Positions 32,996-43,844 are shown, numbered from the stretch's first letter. The stretch is DNA of 64,000 nt from Eutreptiella sp. 'Long Island Sound 2002' (GCA_964036045.1 OZ038389.1:66289453-66353452), one strand, 5' to 3'. Numbers and translations: made by a program. Notes: generated by a model from the letters alone, not told the origin.

Positions 32996-33356
32996 GGTTG
33001 GGGTCCAAAATGGAGAGCAATGATGTGGCAAAAGCAGCCATGAACGAAATTTGCGCATCTTGTTCAGCCCAGTCAACATGGCTGGCATGGCCATACCAGC
33101 TGGCTGCAAAGGTTAGGGTTAGGTTTATGGTGATGGTATGGTCAAAGGCAGGGCAAGGGGAGGTAAGGGGAGCCTGTGCCCCCCCCCCCCCACACCCCAA
33201 ATCGCCCCACCTGGATCCCCCCCCCCCACCACCACAATTCGCCCCACCTGGACCCCCCCCCCCCAACCGACCCTCCCGGAGCGCCCCCCCCCCCCTCAAG
33301 CCCCTCCTAGATCCCCCCCCATTCGCCCCTCCTTGAACCCCCCCTCCCCCCCCCAA

Positions 33357-33436
33357 AAGGGGCCTCCGGCCAACAGTTAGTTGGGGGGGCAGTTGGCGTC
33401 CAGAACCGATGGGTCGCCCCCCCCCCCCCCCCCGGG

Positions 33437-33494
<58 letters not shown>

Positions 33495-33495
33495 C
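33357..33495 (+). repeat. Hairpin repeat copy joined to (CA)n microsatellite
   Basis: GGGGCCTCCGGCCAACAGTT, AGTTGGGGGGGCAGTTGG, CGTCCAGAACCGATGGGTCG, a run of 15 C, then GGGGCGC and about 55 bases of CA. The same repeat family also abuts a CA microsatellite at 31.3 kb. From 33170 to 33350 there is C-rich sequence without a gene. Confidence 0.85.
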
Positions 33496-33499
33496 AGGC

Positions 33500-35320
33500 A
33501 ATTCATCCCCTCTGTCTGCTGTTCTCAGTTGTTTGCAGCCCTACTGAACAAGGGCTGGCGGGTGCTGCGGTGCACCTGCCAGCTATGGTCGATGTGTTGG
33601 CCCATGACCTCTTGACCTCTGACCTAAGCCACGCGCTGTGCCTGCTCCACCCACAGGGATGAGGGGTTGCACCCTCCGCTCCCTATCTCAGACCTGGAGG
33701 TCCCTGAGCTCGGTCCCTGTGCCTGCACCCCCCCTCCTGAGGCCCTCCCACGCCTGGTGCCCCCCTAGTAGCCCTGGTGGGGCAGGCGTATACCTGCGAC
33801 AGCAGCACCACACGTCCGACCCCCCCCGTGTCGTCCTTGCACTAATTACCCCCAATTTTACCACACCCCCACATACATCTCCTGTGCACCGACATTGTTG
33901 GTACGTCATTGCTGCTGTCAATTGTTTCCAACGCAGTTGCGATGGTTGTAATTGTCAAGGGAATGCGCTTGCATGTATCTGTCCAAGAACCACCAGCCAG
34001 GTTGGTGGCAAGGGGGTGGAAGCAGGGTTTTGTACTGCACCAGGAAAGGAAACGCTGCGTGTGTATACATTTCCTAGGCAGTAACCAGCCCCTGCTGCAT
34101 CACAAGCCACTATGATGCCCCGCCTTGCATAGAAGGGGAGGTGTTGTGACTACGTTTATCATGTCCATGGCAATGTTCCGTGGCCTCTACAGTATCCGGT
34201 CCCAGAGCAGAGAGGAATCAATCACCGTCGTTACCGTTGTTGCCATCCTGAGGTTTGGGACCCCGCACTTTTTAAAACAAAATATTCTGTGGGGTCATTG
34301 AAGGGCGTTTTAAGATAGAAACTGCTCATTGTTTGCTGAACTATGTTGGTTGTGGCAGAAATTCTAGTTCCTGCTGCATTTCATGGTTTCAGATTTAGCT
34401 TACCCTAAGTACATGTCATGTCCGCTACTACACTGAGCTCTGGGACAATCGTAGCATTGGACTGCTCTGATTCCTGATTCCCAGAGCTCTCTGGAGTACC
34501 CCATCTGGTAAGAGTGCTTTGCCAGGTTACCCAGGTCTGAACTAAAAAAAAAACAGAAATTCTTGCTCCCGCTTTGAGTACTATGTAGCCCATTGTCTCG
34601 TCCCCACTTTGGGTACCCAATACGACCCACTGTGGAGCAATCCCCTAATTAGATTCATGCTGAAATAAAGAGCTCACCCTGCCTTGGGAAACTTAAAGGT
34701 GAGCTCACCATCATGGGACAGTGACTGGATGGGTCAGAGGCATAAACTGTTTGTAGCTAATATAGAGGATGAGTCTCTGCACTCTCGGGCCATCCTTTTG
34801 CAGCATCACGGGCGATGTCATGGGAACCAGGGGGGGGCCGACTCTGCGGGTCCTAGGATGGTTCATGTTTCCAATACTAGATTTGAAAAACATCCTGCAC
34901 TTTGACAAACAATGGTGGTTGTGAATGAGATCGCGGTGCAGCGAAAGCCAACACAATCCGCAATATGGATACTGAGGGGGGAGAGCAAACCGAAAACCAC
35001 GCAAAACAAGAGACAATTCCTACATTGCCGCTAGCTAGGTGACTTTACACTTCCCTACCCTGCCCTATGCATGCAAAGTGCAAGATAGTTGGTGTATAGC
35101 ATTGACTTGATTGTCTGAGTATGGTGTTGCTTGCACAGCTCTACCTTGGACAAGCATAGCAATATTGAGAGTTCTTGAGTTGGAGCGGGAATGTGGTGAA
35201 GTGGATGGCAATACGAGAGATCAACGAATGGCAACAAATGGGATCACGGTGAAGCGAAAGCCAAATACCAATGCCATGCTATGCGGATGCATACACCTGG
35301 ATGATTGTAAACAACAGTGG
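33500..35320. other. No gene supported
   Basis: A pyrimidine tract with CTGTTCTCAG at about 33520-33529 could be a splice acceptor in front of a short open stretch to 33660, but nothing connects to it. At 34833-34858 there is a fragment of the hairpin repeat family. Confidence 0.35.
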
Positions 35321-35321
35321 T

Positions 35322-35880
35322 TCACAATGAAATTCTAGTTGGTTGGTGGATTTCATGGAGTATTGCGGCAATATTTCTCGGGGACATGCTTGTCCTCCTG
35401 ATGCATTTCATCACTGCTTGTCCAGGAACGCAGTGAGATACTGAAACGGGGGCAGAGTGGAAGGCTAGGCCGTTTAGATGCATCAAAAGCATGAATGCCA
35501 CAATGGTGAAGGTAGATTGTGGAGTTGACCCATTGGAAAGGGATTGGGTCACCAAAGTGAATAAGGAAAGATTGCTTTGTGACAACGCAATTGTAATGAA
35601 TGTGGGGGCGCACATCTGTTCCTCGACCAGTTTAGTGACGAGCCTGTGGTAGTCTGTTTTGGCCGTCAGTGTGTTGGTGTAGCACGTGTGCAAGGTGCGT
35701 AGGTGTTGCCTTGCCACCGCAGCGGCGTGTGCTCTGTGGTATATGTCATGTGTTTGCTGTGCGTGTTCTTGTGCCAACCTGTCTGTTGTCTTTCTGTACT
35801 GTTCCCATCGCTGTGCGTCAACGCTGAGACGCTGACGTTTTTTGGTGTGTTCGTCTTGTGCTGTGATAGTTGCTCGTCTT
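35322..35880 (-). CDS. Small helical protein, divergent partner of the 35888 gene
   Basis: Minus-strand frame. The part from 35880 to about 35580 is clearly protein-like and helical: DEHTKKRQRLSVDAQRWEQY, TDRLAQEHAQQTHDIYHRAH, RQHLRTLHTCYTNTLTAKTD, VTKLVEEQMCAPTFI. Beyond it the text looks less certain. There is no in-frame ATG at the right end, so the start is probably spliced or the copy is incomplete. The segment RQHLRTLHTCYTN...KTDY resembles QKHLANMTQCYHD...KTTQY in the plus-strand gene on its right, which suggests the two are diverged copies facing away from each other. Confidence 0.4.
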
Positions 35881-35887
35881 GCGAACC

Positions 35888-36310
35888 ATGCCACTGCAGG
35901 ACACACACGCACACCTGTGCCAAATACGTAGGCAATGGTATGAACAAGCAAAGTGTGACACAGGGATATGGTATGCGGATGCAAAACTGCTGCTGCTGAT
36001 CAGCGACCGATACCGGAGGCTGAGTGCTGGCACCGAGAAGCTGCTTGACCAGCACCAACGACAGGCAATCTACATGTGGCACCAGCAGAAACACTTGGCA
36101 AACATGACACAGTGCTACCACGACGCCTGCAAACATAAGACAACACAATACTGGCAAACAACCCGACCAGCCCGACAGACAATATACCTGATACGGAAGC
36201 GGCCGCGTGAACATTGGGACCCCACCTTGTGGGAAGTCCCGTTGCAACCATTACCAAAACGCCACAAAACACACTGGGATCCAAATGAGTGGGAAGTACC
36301 AATGACATGA
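35888..36310 (+). CDS. 140-aa helical protein with HWDPxxWEVP repeat
   Basis: ATG 35888 (MPLQDTHAHLCQIRRQWYEQ) to stop 36310. The first 95 residues are helical and rich in Gln, His and Lys; the tail has two copies of HWDP(T/N)xWEVP (EHWDPTLWEVP and THWDPNEWEVP) about 20 residues apart. No membrane segment. I recognise no family. The gene overlaps the 5' side of the divergent frame to the left, and the two products share a short similar stretch. The phrase ATGAATGTGGGGGCGCACA occurs both at 35596 and 36470, around the pair, hinting that the whole unit was inserted or duplicated. Confidence 0.5.
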   Translation: MPLQDTHAHLCQIRRQWYEQAKCDTGIWYADAKLLLLISDRYRRLSAGTEKLLDQHQRQAIYMWHQQKHLANMTQCYHDACKHKTTQYWQTTRPARQTIYLIRKRPREHWDPTLWEVPLQPLPKRHKTHWDPNEWEVPMT

Positions 36311-36763
36311 CCACAACCACCTCAATGGGAAACCATGGGGGCGCAGTCATGAGCTGCAGCCCGTATGCACACCCTGGCTTTGCCGAAATCTGTATCTTAC
36401 ATCGCACTTGGCCCACAGTGGCCCTTGGCACATTACGAACTGGCCCTTTTGATAAAATAAAAAAACAATGAATGTGGGGGCGCACAGCAGCGGAAGGCGA
36501 AAGAAAGATATTGCGGAAAATCGCGTTGGCAGGATTTAGTTGCATGCAACGGAAGAGAATAGCCATGCCGGGTCGGTGTGGCTGATCCGGCCCTCTTGTA
36601 GGGAAGACACAGGTTCCCTCCTTGCATCGCCACTTCGGGAACGTGCTATTTGCAAGCATGGTGGCAAAAATGGGATGTGCCAACCACAACAAGATTCGTA
36701 GGGGTTTCAAAGGAAAGGTGATGAGTAAATGTATGACGGGTATCAATCCAGTGACAATAGGAG

Positions 36764-37526
36764 TCATAGCAAATTGGGCTTGTTGGTCCGGGAAAATGTT
36801 CGTGAATTCACACGGTTGGTGATGTTCGAAGAAAGCAGCGCTCCACAACGACACTGATGATTAGCACATGTGTATGAGGGTGGGTAAGCCGCAAACAGAC
36901 TTGGATAAAGAGAAAGTGTATTATGTGGACATGAAGCAGCCAAGAACGCAGAGTAGATTGCTTGCGTAAGGTGAGGTGTAATGATATGGTTTGTTTCTTG
37001 GTGAAGAATGTTTCTAGCAGACCTTGGAATGTCACTAAAAAGCTCAATTTCCGCGTTAGTGAGTTTGCGAATTTCGATGTGTGGAAAATCGTTGTTATTG
37101 AGGGTTGATGTGAGGCGTTGCGCATGTGAGGCATCCTCAACTAGGAAAGCAAGGATGTTGATGTGCACAATTGTTGCATCTGGAAGCATGAGCTTGCCAA
37201 CTTTGATGAATAGGGGACATTGAAAATGAGTCTCAAGAGAATTTGCGACTTTCTTTTCTGAAGTCTGGTAGAAGGTGTTGCCGTAAGGCATGCTTTTTTT
37301 TTTGCAGCATGGATGTAGTACAAATGAGACTAGGTTGTTTGACCCATGTAGGAGGTGTCAAGGCAACTGTTGACAGCTTCGCCAACCCATGATGTCGGGC
37401 ATGGATGATTGTTTCACCTATGGAAAGTGCCAGCAGTGCTCGCATGATGTATTGAACAGGTGGGTTCTCCAAGTAGGGCTTATTATCACCAATGACGATC
37501 AAGGCGGGTGGGATCAAGGGAGCCAC
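36764..37526 (-). pseudogene. Uncharacterised protein, frame broken at a T10 run
   Basis: Two leftward frames read coherently: KPYLENPPVQYIMRALLALS and THARHH-like text (37233-37526) up to a ten-base T run at 37294-37303, then in another frame from 37291 NTFYQTSEKKVANSLETHFQ, LMLPDATIVHINILAFLVED, HIEIRKLTNAEIELFSDIPR, and on to a stop at 36764. The second part (175 residues) is convincing protein. The break is exactly at the homopolymer. No family recognised. The opposite strand carries an RNase H fragment just to the right. Confidence 0.45.
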
Positions 37527-37554
37527 CGGCGCATGTTGATTTGTGGTCTAATTT

Positions 37555-37749
37555 GTGGTCTCAGTGGTGCCGGTGCAATGGGTTCCTTCTCATGTGGGAG
37601 TGCATGGCAATCAATATGCGGATCAAAATGCACCTAAAGGCGCCAAGATAGCACAACGGGAAGTCCTGGCTCGTATGGAGGTGACTGACATTTGGGAAGT
37701 GCTAGGTTTAGAAGAAATGCCCGACTCATATGGCTCTGACTCCAATTAA
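37555..37749 (+). pseudogene. RNase H C-terminal fragment of a LINE-type retrotransposon
   Basis: VQWVPSHVGVHGNQYADQNA is the classical closing motif of retroelement ribonuclease H (W-x-P-x-H-x-G-x-x-G-N-x-x-A-D), with the catalytic His and the last Asp both present. It is followed by a helical stretch to a stop at 37749. No upstream RNase H motifs are in frame, so only the end of the domain survives. Confidence 0.65.
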
Positions 37750-38155
37750 TCCGGGGGGTCGAACATATCCGATGAATCGAGGGAGGAGAGTGTGTCTGAT
37801 GATACTTCTGAAGAGATACTCTTTCCCAAACGCCCGAGGAAGTCTTGCTAACTGGCTCCATGGGAGGGGGACGAGCTGACCAGCTAGCCCATGAAACATT
37901 TGATAGCTGCGATGCACGCCACGTACCCAGTAGAGTCGGGGCCACGGCGCACACAGTACAAGGTGTGGCCAACGATCAGTGTACATAAGGGAGGGAGGCA
38001 ACCCAAAACATTGGCGGAAGCACCGGGATAGTCGCTTAGCAAAAACCCGGACAGTTTGCAGACTTGCTGATGAACAATGGCTGAGATTGTCTATGGCGGG
38101 GACATCCAGTTTAGCCGACTGACCATTTGATCCCCCCCCCCCCCCCCCGCCCCTA

Positions 38156-38182
38156 GGGGGCCTCCGGCCAACAGTTAGTTGT
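38156..38182 (+). repeat. Hairpin repeat copy
   Basis: GGGGGCCTCCGGCCAACAGT then TAGTTGTCAAAGGT, preceded by a run of C at 38132-38149. Member of the family listed at 31304. Confidence 0.85.
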
Positions 38183-38305
38183 CAAAGGTACCAGCCTAAG
38201 GAGTCCACCGGTGCCAAAGGCGCCCGATGGTCCACAAGCACGAGAACCATATGTGAGAATATGCTAAACTCACCTTAGCGAAACCTATGGGGCCGTGTAA
38301 CAATG

Positions 38306-38358
38306 CTTTGAGCACAGATCGGCCAAGACGAGGCGCTATACAAATGTCGTTCGTTGCT
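38306..38358 (+). repeat. CGCTATACAAAT short repeat, third copy
   Basis: TGCTTTGAGCACAGATCGGC then CAAGACGAGGCGCTATACAA and ATGTCGTTCGTTG. Same family as 18489-18600; this copy keeps the CTTTGAGC half typical of LINE/SINE tails. Confidence 0.6.
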
Positions 38359-38626
38359 CATTGAAGAGCCCGCCCTCGAGCTCAGTCCGGGCTCGATATG
38401 GCGGTCCCCTAGGGGCGAACGCGGTGGTTACATAGTGTGTTCACCCCGTCCTTATGCTCCTCGATTGTTGGGGCTGAGGACACCCCCACCCACATCCACA
38501 TTTCGGTGTGGCCCCTTTCCAGTTGAGGATATGGGCTGGCCCCTTTCCGGTTGTGGGTATGGACCGGCCCCTTTCCAGACCCTCGCCCATGCCCCCCAGA
38601 ACCCCGCCTTCCAGACCCCCCTCCCC

Positions 38627-38700
38627 CAGGGGGCCTCCGGCCAACAGTTAGTGGGGGGGGGGTTTGGTGCCCAGAACCGAGGAGTCACCCCCCCCAGGGG
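38627..38700 (+). repeat. Hairpin repeat copy with AACCGAGGAGTC tail
   Basis: GGGGGCCTCCGGCCAACAGT, TAGTGGGGGGGGGGTTTGG, TGCCCAGAACCGAGGAGTCA, then C run. The long form of the family, closely parallel to 33357-33440. Confidence 0.85.
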
Positions 38701-38832
38701 CGCTGCCATGAAACGCTTGACAGCCGTGCGTGCCACCTCAAAAATTTTGATTTTACCCAGGACATCCTAGAGGAGAACTGGATCCCCAAAAGCTGGTGGC
38801 ACCAACAGTTACCAAACTTGCACCCAAACCTG

Positions 38833-39961
38833 CCCTAATCAAGACTGAATATTGGGACCGAGCTGGTGGGGGAGGGAACATCAGCTATGACTGGTGAGGG
38901 ACATCAAGAATGATTCACACATTGATGGCTCTTGACAAAGTGAAATCAGCTTGCAAGTGATCCCCTTCACCACAAGGCCCACTTTCAAGGCTTTTTGGAC
39001 TTCTGCGGGGCCAAAATGCCCCAAAATAGGCTCAAAATGGGCTCATTTCACCCGTTGGTGCACCCCAAATGGTCTAGGATGAGGTTTGGAAAAATGTGTT
39101 TTTGACCCATTTTTGACCCATTTTTGGTCCCAAAACGGCCCATTTTCAAGGCATTTTGGGATTTTCGGAGGACCAAAATGGGCCACCACAAGCTCAAAAC
39201 GGTCCAAAAACACTTGTTTTAGCGTCGCACATGGTCGAGGATCATTTTTGAGAAAAGTCATCTTTTTGCCCCTACTGGACCCTGTTGACCCATTTGGGCA
39301 CCCACCTGTTTGGGCTTGAGCTTGCAGCTTGCCGCAGCCTAGTGGGCCTAGGTTTGGGCAATTCTGAGGGGTGGAAACCACACAAAGTGGGGGGTTGCGG
39401 GTGGAGTAGGTGCCCTCGGAATCGCATTTTGAGCCATGTAGCCAAAGATATGGCCTATTCTTGGTTTGTGGCTGTCGGCATTTGGAGCTTTTGGGGGCCT
39501 TTTTGGGCCGTTTCCGGGACATATCATGGAGTTAGAGGGCCGCAAAGAGCTCGTTGACAAGGGGAAGTCAAGCCGCACATGGAGTGCACCCACCGTTTCC
39601 CTTCGTTTGGCCGTTTTGAATGTGTTCCAGGGCTTTTTTAGCCCAAAAATGGCTGTTTTTGGCCCTAAACTGCAGTCTTTGAAACTGAGGTCCGCCACTT
39701 GCGAATCCCGTTCCCGGCCGCCACCGTTGAGTTTCTTGCTCAAACTTTGTGTGATTGTACTTCACACCCATAGGTATCATCCACCAAAATTTCACCCGAA
39801 TATGAAGCACCACGATGGAGTTCTGATTTTTACCCATTTTGCGCGTGCTGCTTGCTTGCTTCTTGCTGCTTGCTGCTTGCTGCTGCTAAACCTGGTAGGT
39901 CCACCCTAGACACTAAAAAGGGTTATAAAACCAAGACTGGTTCCACCAGCTCGGTGACCCT
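38833..39961. mobile_element. 1.1 kb dispersed element, copy 2
   Basis: Same orientation as copy 1 at 31568-32690. Inverted ends ACCGAGCTGGTGG at 38857-38869 and CCACCAGCTCGGT at 39943-39955. Differences from copy 1: about 17 bases missing after CCTAGTGGGCCTAGGT, about 12 bases extra at TGTAGCCAAAGATATGG, a longer CTTGCTG run near 39850-39885, and scattered single-base changes. High identity points to recent movement or duplication. Confidence 0.75.
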
Positions 39962-39989
39962 AACCTTAACCTAGCCTGCAGCAAAGCGT

Positions 39990-40820
39990 GCAGCAGCCAG
40001 CTCATCCATCCCTGTTGCTGATGGGCAGCATGTGGATCAAGCAGCATTGCATTGTGAATTTTGCCCATCTACATCATGTGCATGAGACCGTCAGCATCTA
40101 TGCATGTCAGTGTGTATCCCAGAGCCTTGGGTGACCTACAGCAAGCAACTGACCAGCCTCGAATTCAGCATAGTTTGTGCTGGTAAGTGGTTGGTCGGCG
40201 GTGGTGTCCATCCCCCCCAGGTAGGGGGGGTCACCGACCCCCCCCTCCCCTGGGTGGGGGGAACCGTTGTCCCTGGGGGTGGGGATGGACATGGGGGGGG
40301 GTTGGTCATTCGGATTTTCCCGGATAGCCCCTGAAAAGGGCAATCGATTACATAATTGTCCGATAAGAATGATCATTGTTGGAGCGAAGCGAACCGGGCT
40401 GATCAGGAAGATGATCGTTAGTATGGAACGATTACCAAATTTATTGGTTTGAGTGGCAAGATTATTGGATGAGGATCGTTACTTCAATGTTGGTAGCTTA
40501 TGTGGTACGTAGATCTTTATGCCCACGGTTCGTCCCCACACACATGAGATGGACGTGCAATGCAAGTGGCTGTAATACAACCATGCAAATAAGCATGGGT
40601 ATGTGCATGGGAGTTGGCAAGCCCCCGTCAATAGTGGCAGGTGCAGGCCCGTCATTTTGACGTTTGCATCACTGGTGTCCGTGCCACCGTGGCAATGGTT
40701 GTCAGCTGGTCTGTACCCACAAGGGGAAGCTATCTTTGGCAGTCAGGCACTGACTCCACCAGGGCACTCTGTGGTGAGCAGTGAGTCCGGGTTGTTTGGA
40801 CCCTCATCGACATTTGTGCC
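39990..40820. other. No gene seen
   Basis: Short G- and C-run clusters at 40210-40310. No coherent frame. Confidence 0.4.
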
Positions 40821-40826
40821 TTTGGT

Positions 40827-41436
40827 TTGCATTTTTATGCTGGCTTGGAGCCGGGTGTGTTCTTCACAGCCAACCCCCAGGGACTGCGGGGGCTGTTGTT
40901 GCGGGGGCTGTTGTTGCGGGGGCTGTGCCAGGGTACACGGAGCATTGAATTAAGGGCCGCACACTTTGAAGGCTCCCAGCAGCTGTTGTCTGCGGGTTTA
41001 GTCATCGGGGTGATGACCAGCTGGGATTATCCATCACCCCCAATGCCACCAACTAAACGGACACCCTGGAAATGGCAGACATTGGGGCATCCGAAGAAAC
41101 CTGTCAAGTTGGAAGGGTCTGATAAGGTAAGCCCACAAACACCACTCAATGCGCCTCTCAATTTTCTATCGGTCAGAAATCTTGAAAACCAAACTTGCAG
41201 GGGCCGTGCTCTTGCCCTGTGAGGGACAAATTCGGCACAGGTGTTGCATTTGCACAGAACGTGATGGCAAGACTCTCAGTGTGATAGAACAAATTGGTGG
41301 CAAGATCCGTGCCCAGAAACTGATGCATTGCCCGGTTGCAAGAGGCCCATTCGCGGGTGCAGGGCTAAGAAGAGGTGGGGCTTGGACGATTTGCAAACGA
41401 AGTATGTATCACGATGACAAGAAATCCTGGAACTGA
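40827..41436 (+). CDS. Putative 3' exons of a small gene of unknown function
   Basis: An open stretch with a Leu/Arg repeat (GLRGLLLRGLLLRGLCQG), then IELRAAHFEGSQQLLSAGLV and TPWKWQTLGHPKKPVKLEGS ends at a good donor GATAAG|GTAAGC (exon end 41126). A second protein-like stretch, ILKTKLAGAVLLPCEGQIRH with CCICTERDGKTLSVIEQIGG and KIRAQKLMHCPVARGPF, ends at TGA 41434-41436. Acceptors ending in CAG lie at 41171-41210, but none gives a matching phase with this donor, so the model is incomplete. The Cys cluster could bind zinc. No family recognised. Confidence 0.35.
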
Positions 41437-41531
41437 TTTGGCATTTTTCGATTTGTTACCGCGATGAATGCCAAGTATTTAGGTTGTGCGGCCGCCGTAA
41501 CGCGCTTCATGCCAATTTGCTTTGCGGGGCT

Positions 41532-43844
41532 ATGACTCCTTCATCATTTTGCCTTCAGACCCTTTCCACGGCTCTGTTTCAGAGTGTAGGTCTGCAAATG
41601 GAGCACATTTCCATGAATGAGGGCATCCCAACGCTTTGTACACACCAGCGCTCCTATTACTCTTGTGAGCAACCAGTGCGGCACCCATTGCCGACTTTCC
41701 AAGACTCTTGGTATTGGCTTGGCGTGTTGGCACTTGTGGGCATAGGGCTGGGCGCATTTGTGTGGCATAGTGTGCCATCACAGACCTCTGAGGCTCTAAT
41801 TGCCAGTGCTCCACTGTGGGGGTCTGTGGTCGTTAGCAACCAGAGACCGATTGGGGTTGGCAGCCGCGGAATCACCGGTTGGGGGTTGGGGGGTGGCACC
41901 AGCAGGGACAACGGCATGACACCGAACCCTTTGTGGGCCTACCGCGGCAGTGGCGGCGTCAAAGAGACCCCGCGAGAACGCAACCCGGGCAAGCAACGTA
42001 GAGACCGCCCATCTAAAGTACAGGTGCTCCGATGGGCTTTGAAGGAGATGCAGCAGCAGCCCCTTAGTGGGGACAGCATTTGTGCGCCTCTGGAGAAGAT
42101 GCTTCGGCGCAATCGGTTTGCACCACAAGCCCAGGGGCGAGCACGGCAAGACCTGCAGCCGGAGGTTGCCCGCTTATGTGAATTGGTGACTCCAGCGGTG
42201 CATCAGTTCTCCGCACAGGAAGTTTGCCGCCTCGTGGACGTCCTCACCGAGCTGAGCGATTGGGACTCGGTATTCCGGCAATCGTACAGAGGACAGCCGC
42301 AACTATTCGGAGCCATCGAACGTCGCATTGTGGACCCGGCAATTCTGAACAGTCTGAAGAAAGCTCAAGGAAGTCGCCTTATATGGGGATTTGGTAAGAT
42401 GGGGGTTGCATTGGGAGATGCGGCAAGGGAGGTCGGAAATCGGCTGGCCAATGGTGACCAGTTGACGGGAAGACAACTCGCTAAGGTGACTTTGGGGCTT
42501 GCCAAGGCACAGATTCGGGACTTGGCACTTCTCGGTGCCCTTGCAGATCATGCGGTGCGTTTGGATGTGATCAGTGACTGCGACGCACAGGGCATAGCTA
42601 ACATTGCCTGGTCCTACGCTAAACTTGGCATAAACAATCAGGCGCTGATGATGGCTCTTGCAGATCGAGCGATGCAACCTGGATTCTTGTCCACATTTGC
42701 TGCACAGAATGTTGCTAACACAGTGTGGGCGTATGCCAGACTGGGCGTGAAGGACCAGGCACTACTTGCAGCAGTCGCTGAGCAGATCGTGCAGGAGGGG
42801 TTTCTGTCGACATTCGCGCCACAGAACGTTGTCAACACAGCCTGGGCCTACGCGAAACTGGGCGTCAAGAATGAGGCTTTGATGGCAGCGCTTGCAGATC
42901 GAGCCATGCAAGACAATTTCCTTTCCAGATTCAAGCCCCAAGAAGTGGCGAACACAGCTTGGGCATATGCCCGGCTTGGCATCCTCCGTGAGGAACTGAT
43001 GGCGGGTCTCATCGTGCACATTATGCAGGACGGATTTTTGTCAGGATTCCAGGCGAAGGACATTGCCCAAACAGCATGGGCCTACGCCACACTTGGAATC
43101 AGGAATAAAGCACTGATGGAAGCTCTTGCTGAGCGAACAATGCAGGACAATCTCCTGTCCATGTTCACTCCACAAAACCTTGCCAACACGGCTTGGGCAT
43201 ATGCTACACTTGATATAAGAGATGAAGAGTTCATGAACATGGTTGCCGACAGGGCTGTGCACAATGGGTTCTTGTACTCATTCAATGAGCAAGACGTTGC
43301 AAATATCGCCTGGGCGTATGCCAACCTTGGTCTCAAAGATGAGAGGCTGATGTTAGGCATTGCCGAGTGGACCATGCAGGAAAGCTCTCTGCCCAAGTTG
43401 AACGCTCAGAAGGTTGCCAATACAGTCGTTGCTTTTGCGAAGCTTGGAGTAAGGAACGAAGGATTAATGGCGGCTTTGGCTGGAGTAATCTTGCAGCCTG
43501 GTTTTCTGTCCATGTTCAAGGCACAGAGTCTGGCCAACGTTGTCTGGGCTTACGGAAGATTGCGCGCCGTCGACGAGGTATTGATGGTGGCTATTGCTAA
43601 ACGAGTCATGCAGGACGGATTTTTGTCCACTTTTAATTCCCAGGATATCGCCAGTGTAGCTGTTGGATATGCGAGGCTCGGTGTCACAAATGATGACCTG
43701 ACAAAAGCTCTTGCGGAGCGCACTATGCAAGATGGTTTTCTAGACACTTTCACACCCAAAGAAAAGTCTGACCTGTCTTGGGCATTTCTGAAGCTTGGTG
43801 TCAAAGATAAGGCATTGATAGCAGCACTGCGTACACGCACATAA
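41532..43844 (+). CDS. Helical-repeat (OPR/FAST-like) protein, probably organellar RNA-binding
   Basis: A 770-aa intact frame from the first ATG at 41532; the frame is open upstream to 41418, so a further 5' exon is possible. An N-terminal hydrophobic segment (WYWLGVLALVGIGLGAFVW) precedes a basic linker. From about 42370 to the end there are thirteen tandem units of 36-37 residues with the pattern F-x-x-Q-x-(V/L)-A-N-x-A-W-A-Y-A-x-L-G-(V/I), then L-M-x-A-L-A-(D/E)-R and MQ-x-x-F-L-S. Unit by unit the key phrase reads IWGFGKMG, AWSYAKLG, VWAYARLG, AWAYAKLG and so on to LSWAFLKLG. This is the alpha-helical repeat type related to FAST-kinase/octotricopeptide proteins, which bind organelle RNA in algae and alveolates. 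No RAP nuclease-like domain follows. Role in plastid or mitochondrial RNA processing is inferred from the family. Confidence 0.75.
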   Translation: MTPSSFCLQTLSTALFQSVGLQMEHISMNEGIPTLCTHQRSYYSCEQPVRHPLPTFQDSWYWLGVLALVGIGLGAFVWHSVPSQTSEALIASAPLWGSVVVSNQRPIGVGSRGITGWGLGGGTSRDNGMTPNPLWAYRGSGGVKETPRERNPGKQRRDRPSKVQVLRWALKEMQQQPLSGDSICAPLEKMLRRNRFAPQAQGRARQDLQPEVARLCELVTPAVHQFSAQEVCRLVDVLTELSDWDSVFRQSYRGQPQLFGAIERRIVDPAILNSLKKAQGSRLIWGFGKMGVALGDAAREVGNRLANGDQLTGRQLAKVTLGLAKAQIRDLALLGALADHAVRLDVISDCDAQGIANIAWSYAKLGINNQALMMALADRAMQPGFLSTFAAQNVANTVWAYARLGVKDQALLAAVAEQIVQEGFLSTFAPQNVVNTAWAYAKLGVKNEALMAALADRAMQDNFLSRFKPQEVANTAWAYARLGILREELMAGLIVHIMQDGFLSGFQAKDIAQTAWAYATLGIRNKALMEALAERTMQDNLLSMFTPQNLANTAWAYATLDIRDEEFMNMVADRAVHNGFLYSFNEQDVANIAWAYANLGLKDERLMLGIAEWTMQESSLPKLNAQKVANTVVAFAKLGVRNEGLMAALAGVILQPGFLSMFKAQSLANVVWAYGRLRAVDEVLMVAIAKRVMQDGFLSTFNSQDIASVAVGYARLGVTNDDLTKALAERTMQDGFLDTFTPKEKSDLSWAFLKLGVKDKALIAALRTRT

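Noticed and set aside
33381-33662. Possible exon after CTGTTCTCAG near 33529
   Set aside because: Only about 45 residues with no matching donor or partner exon.
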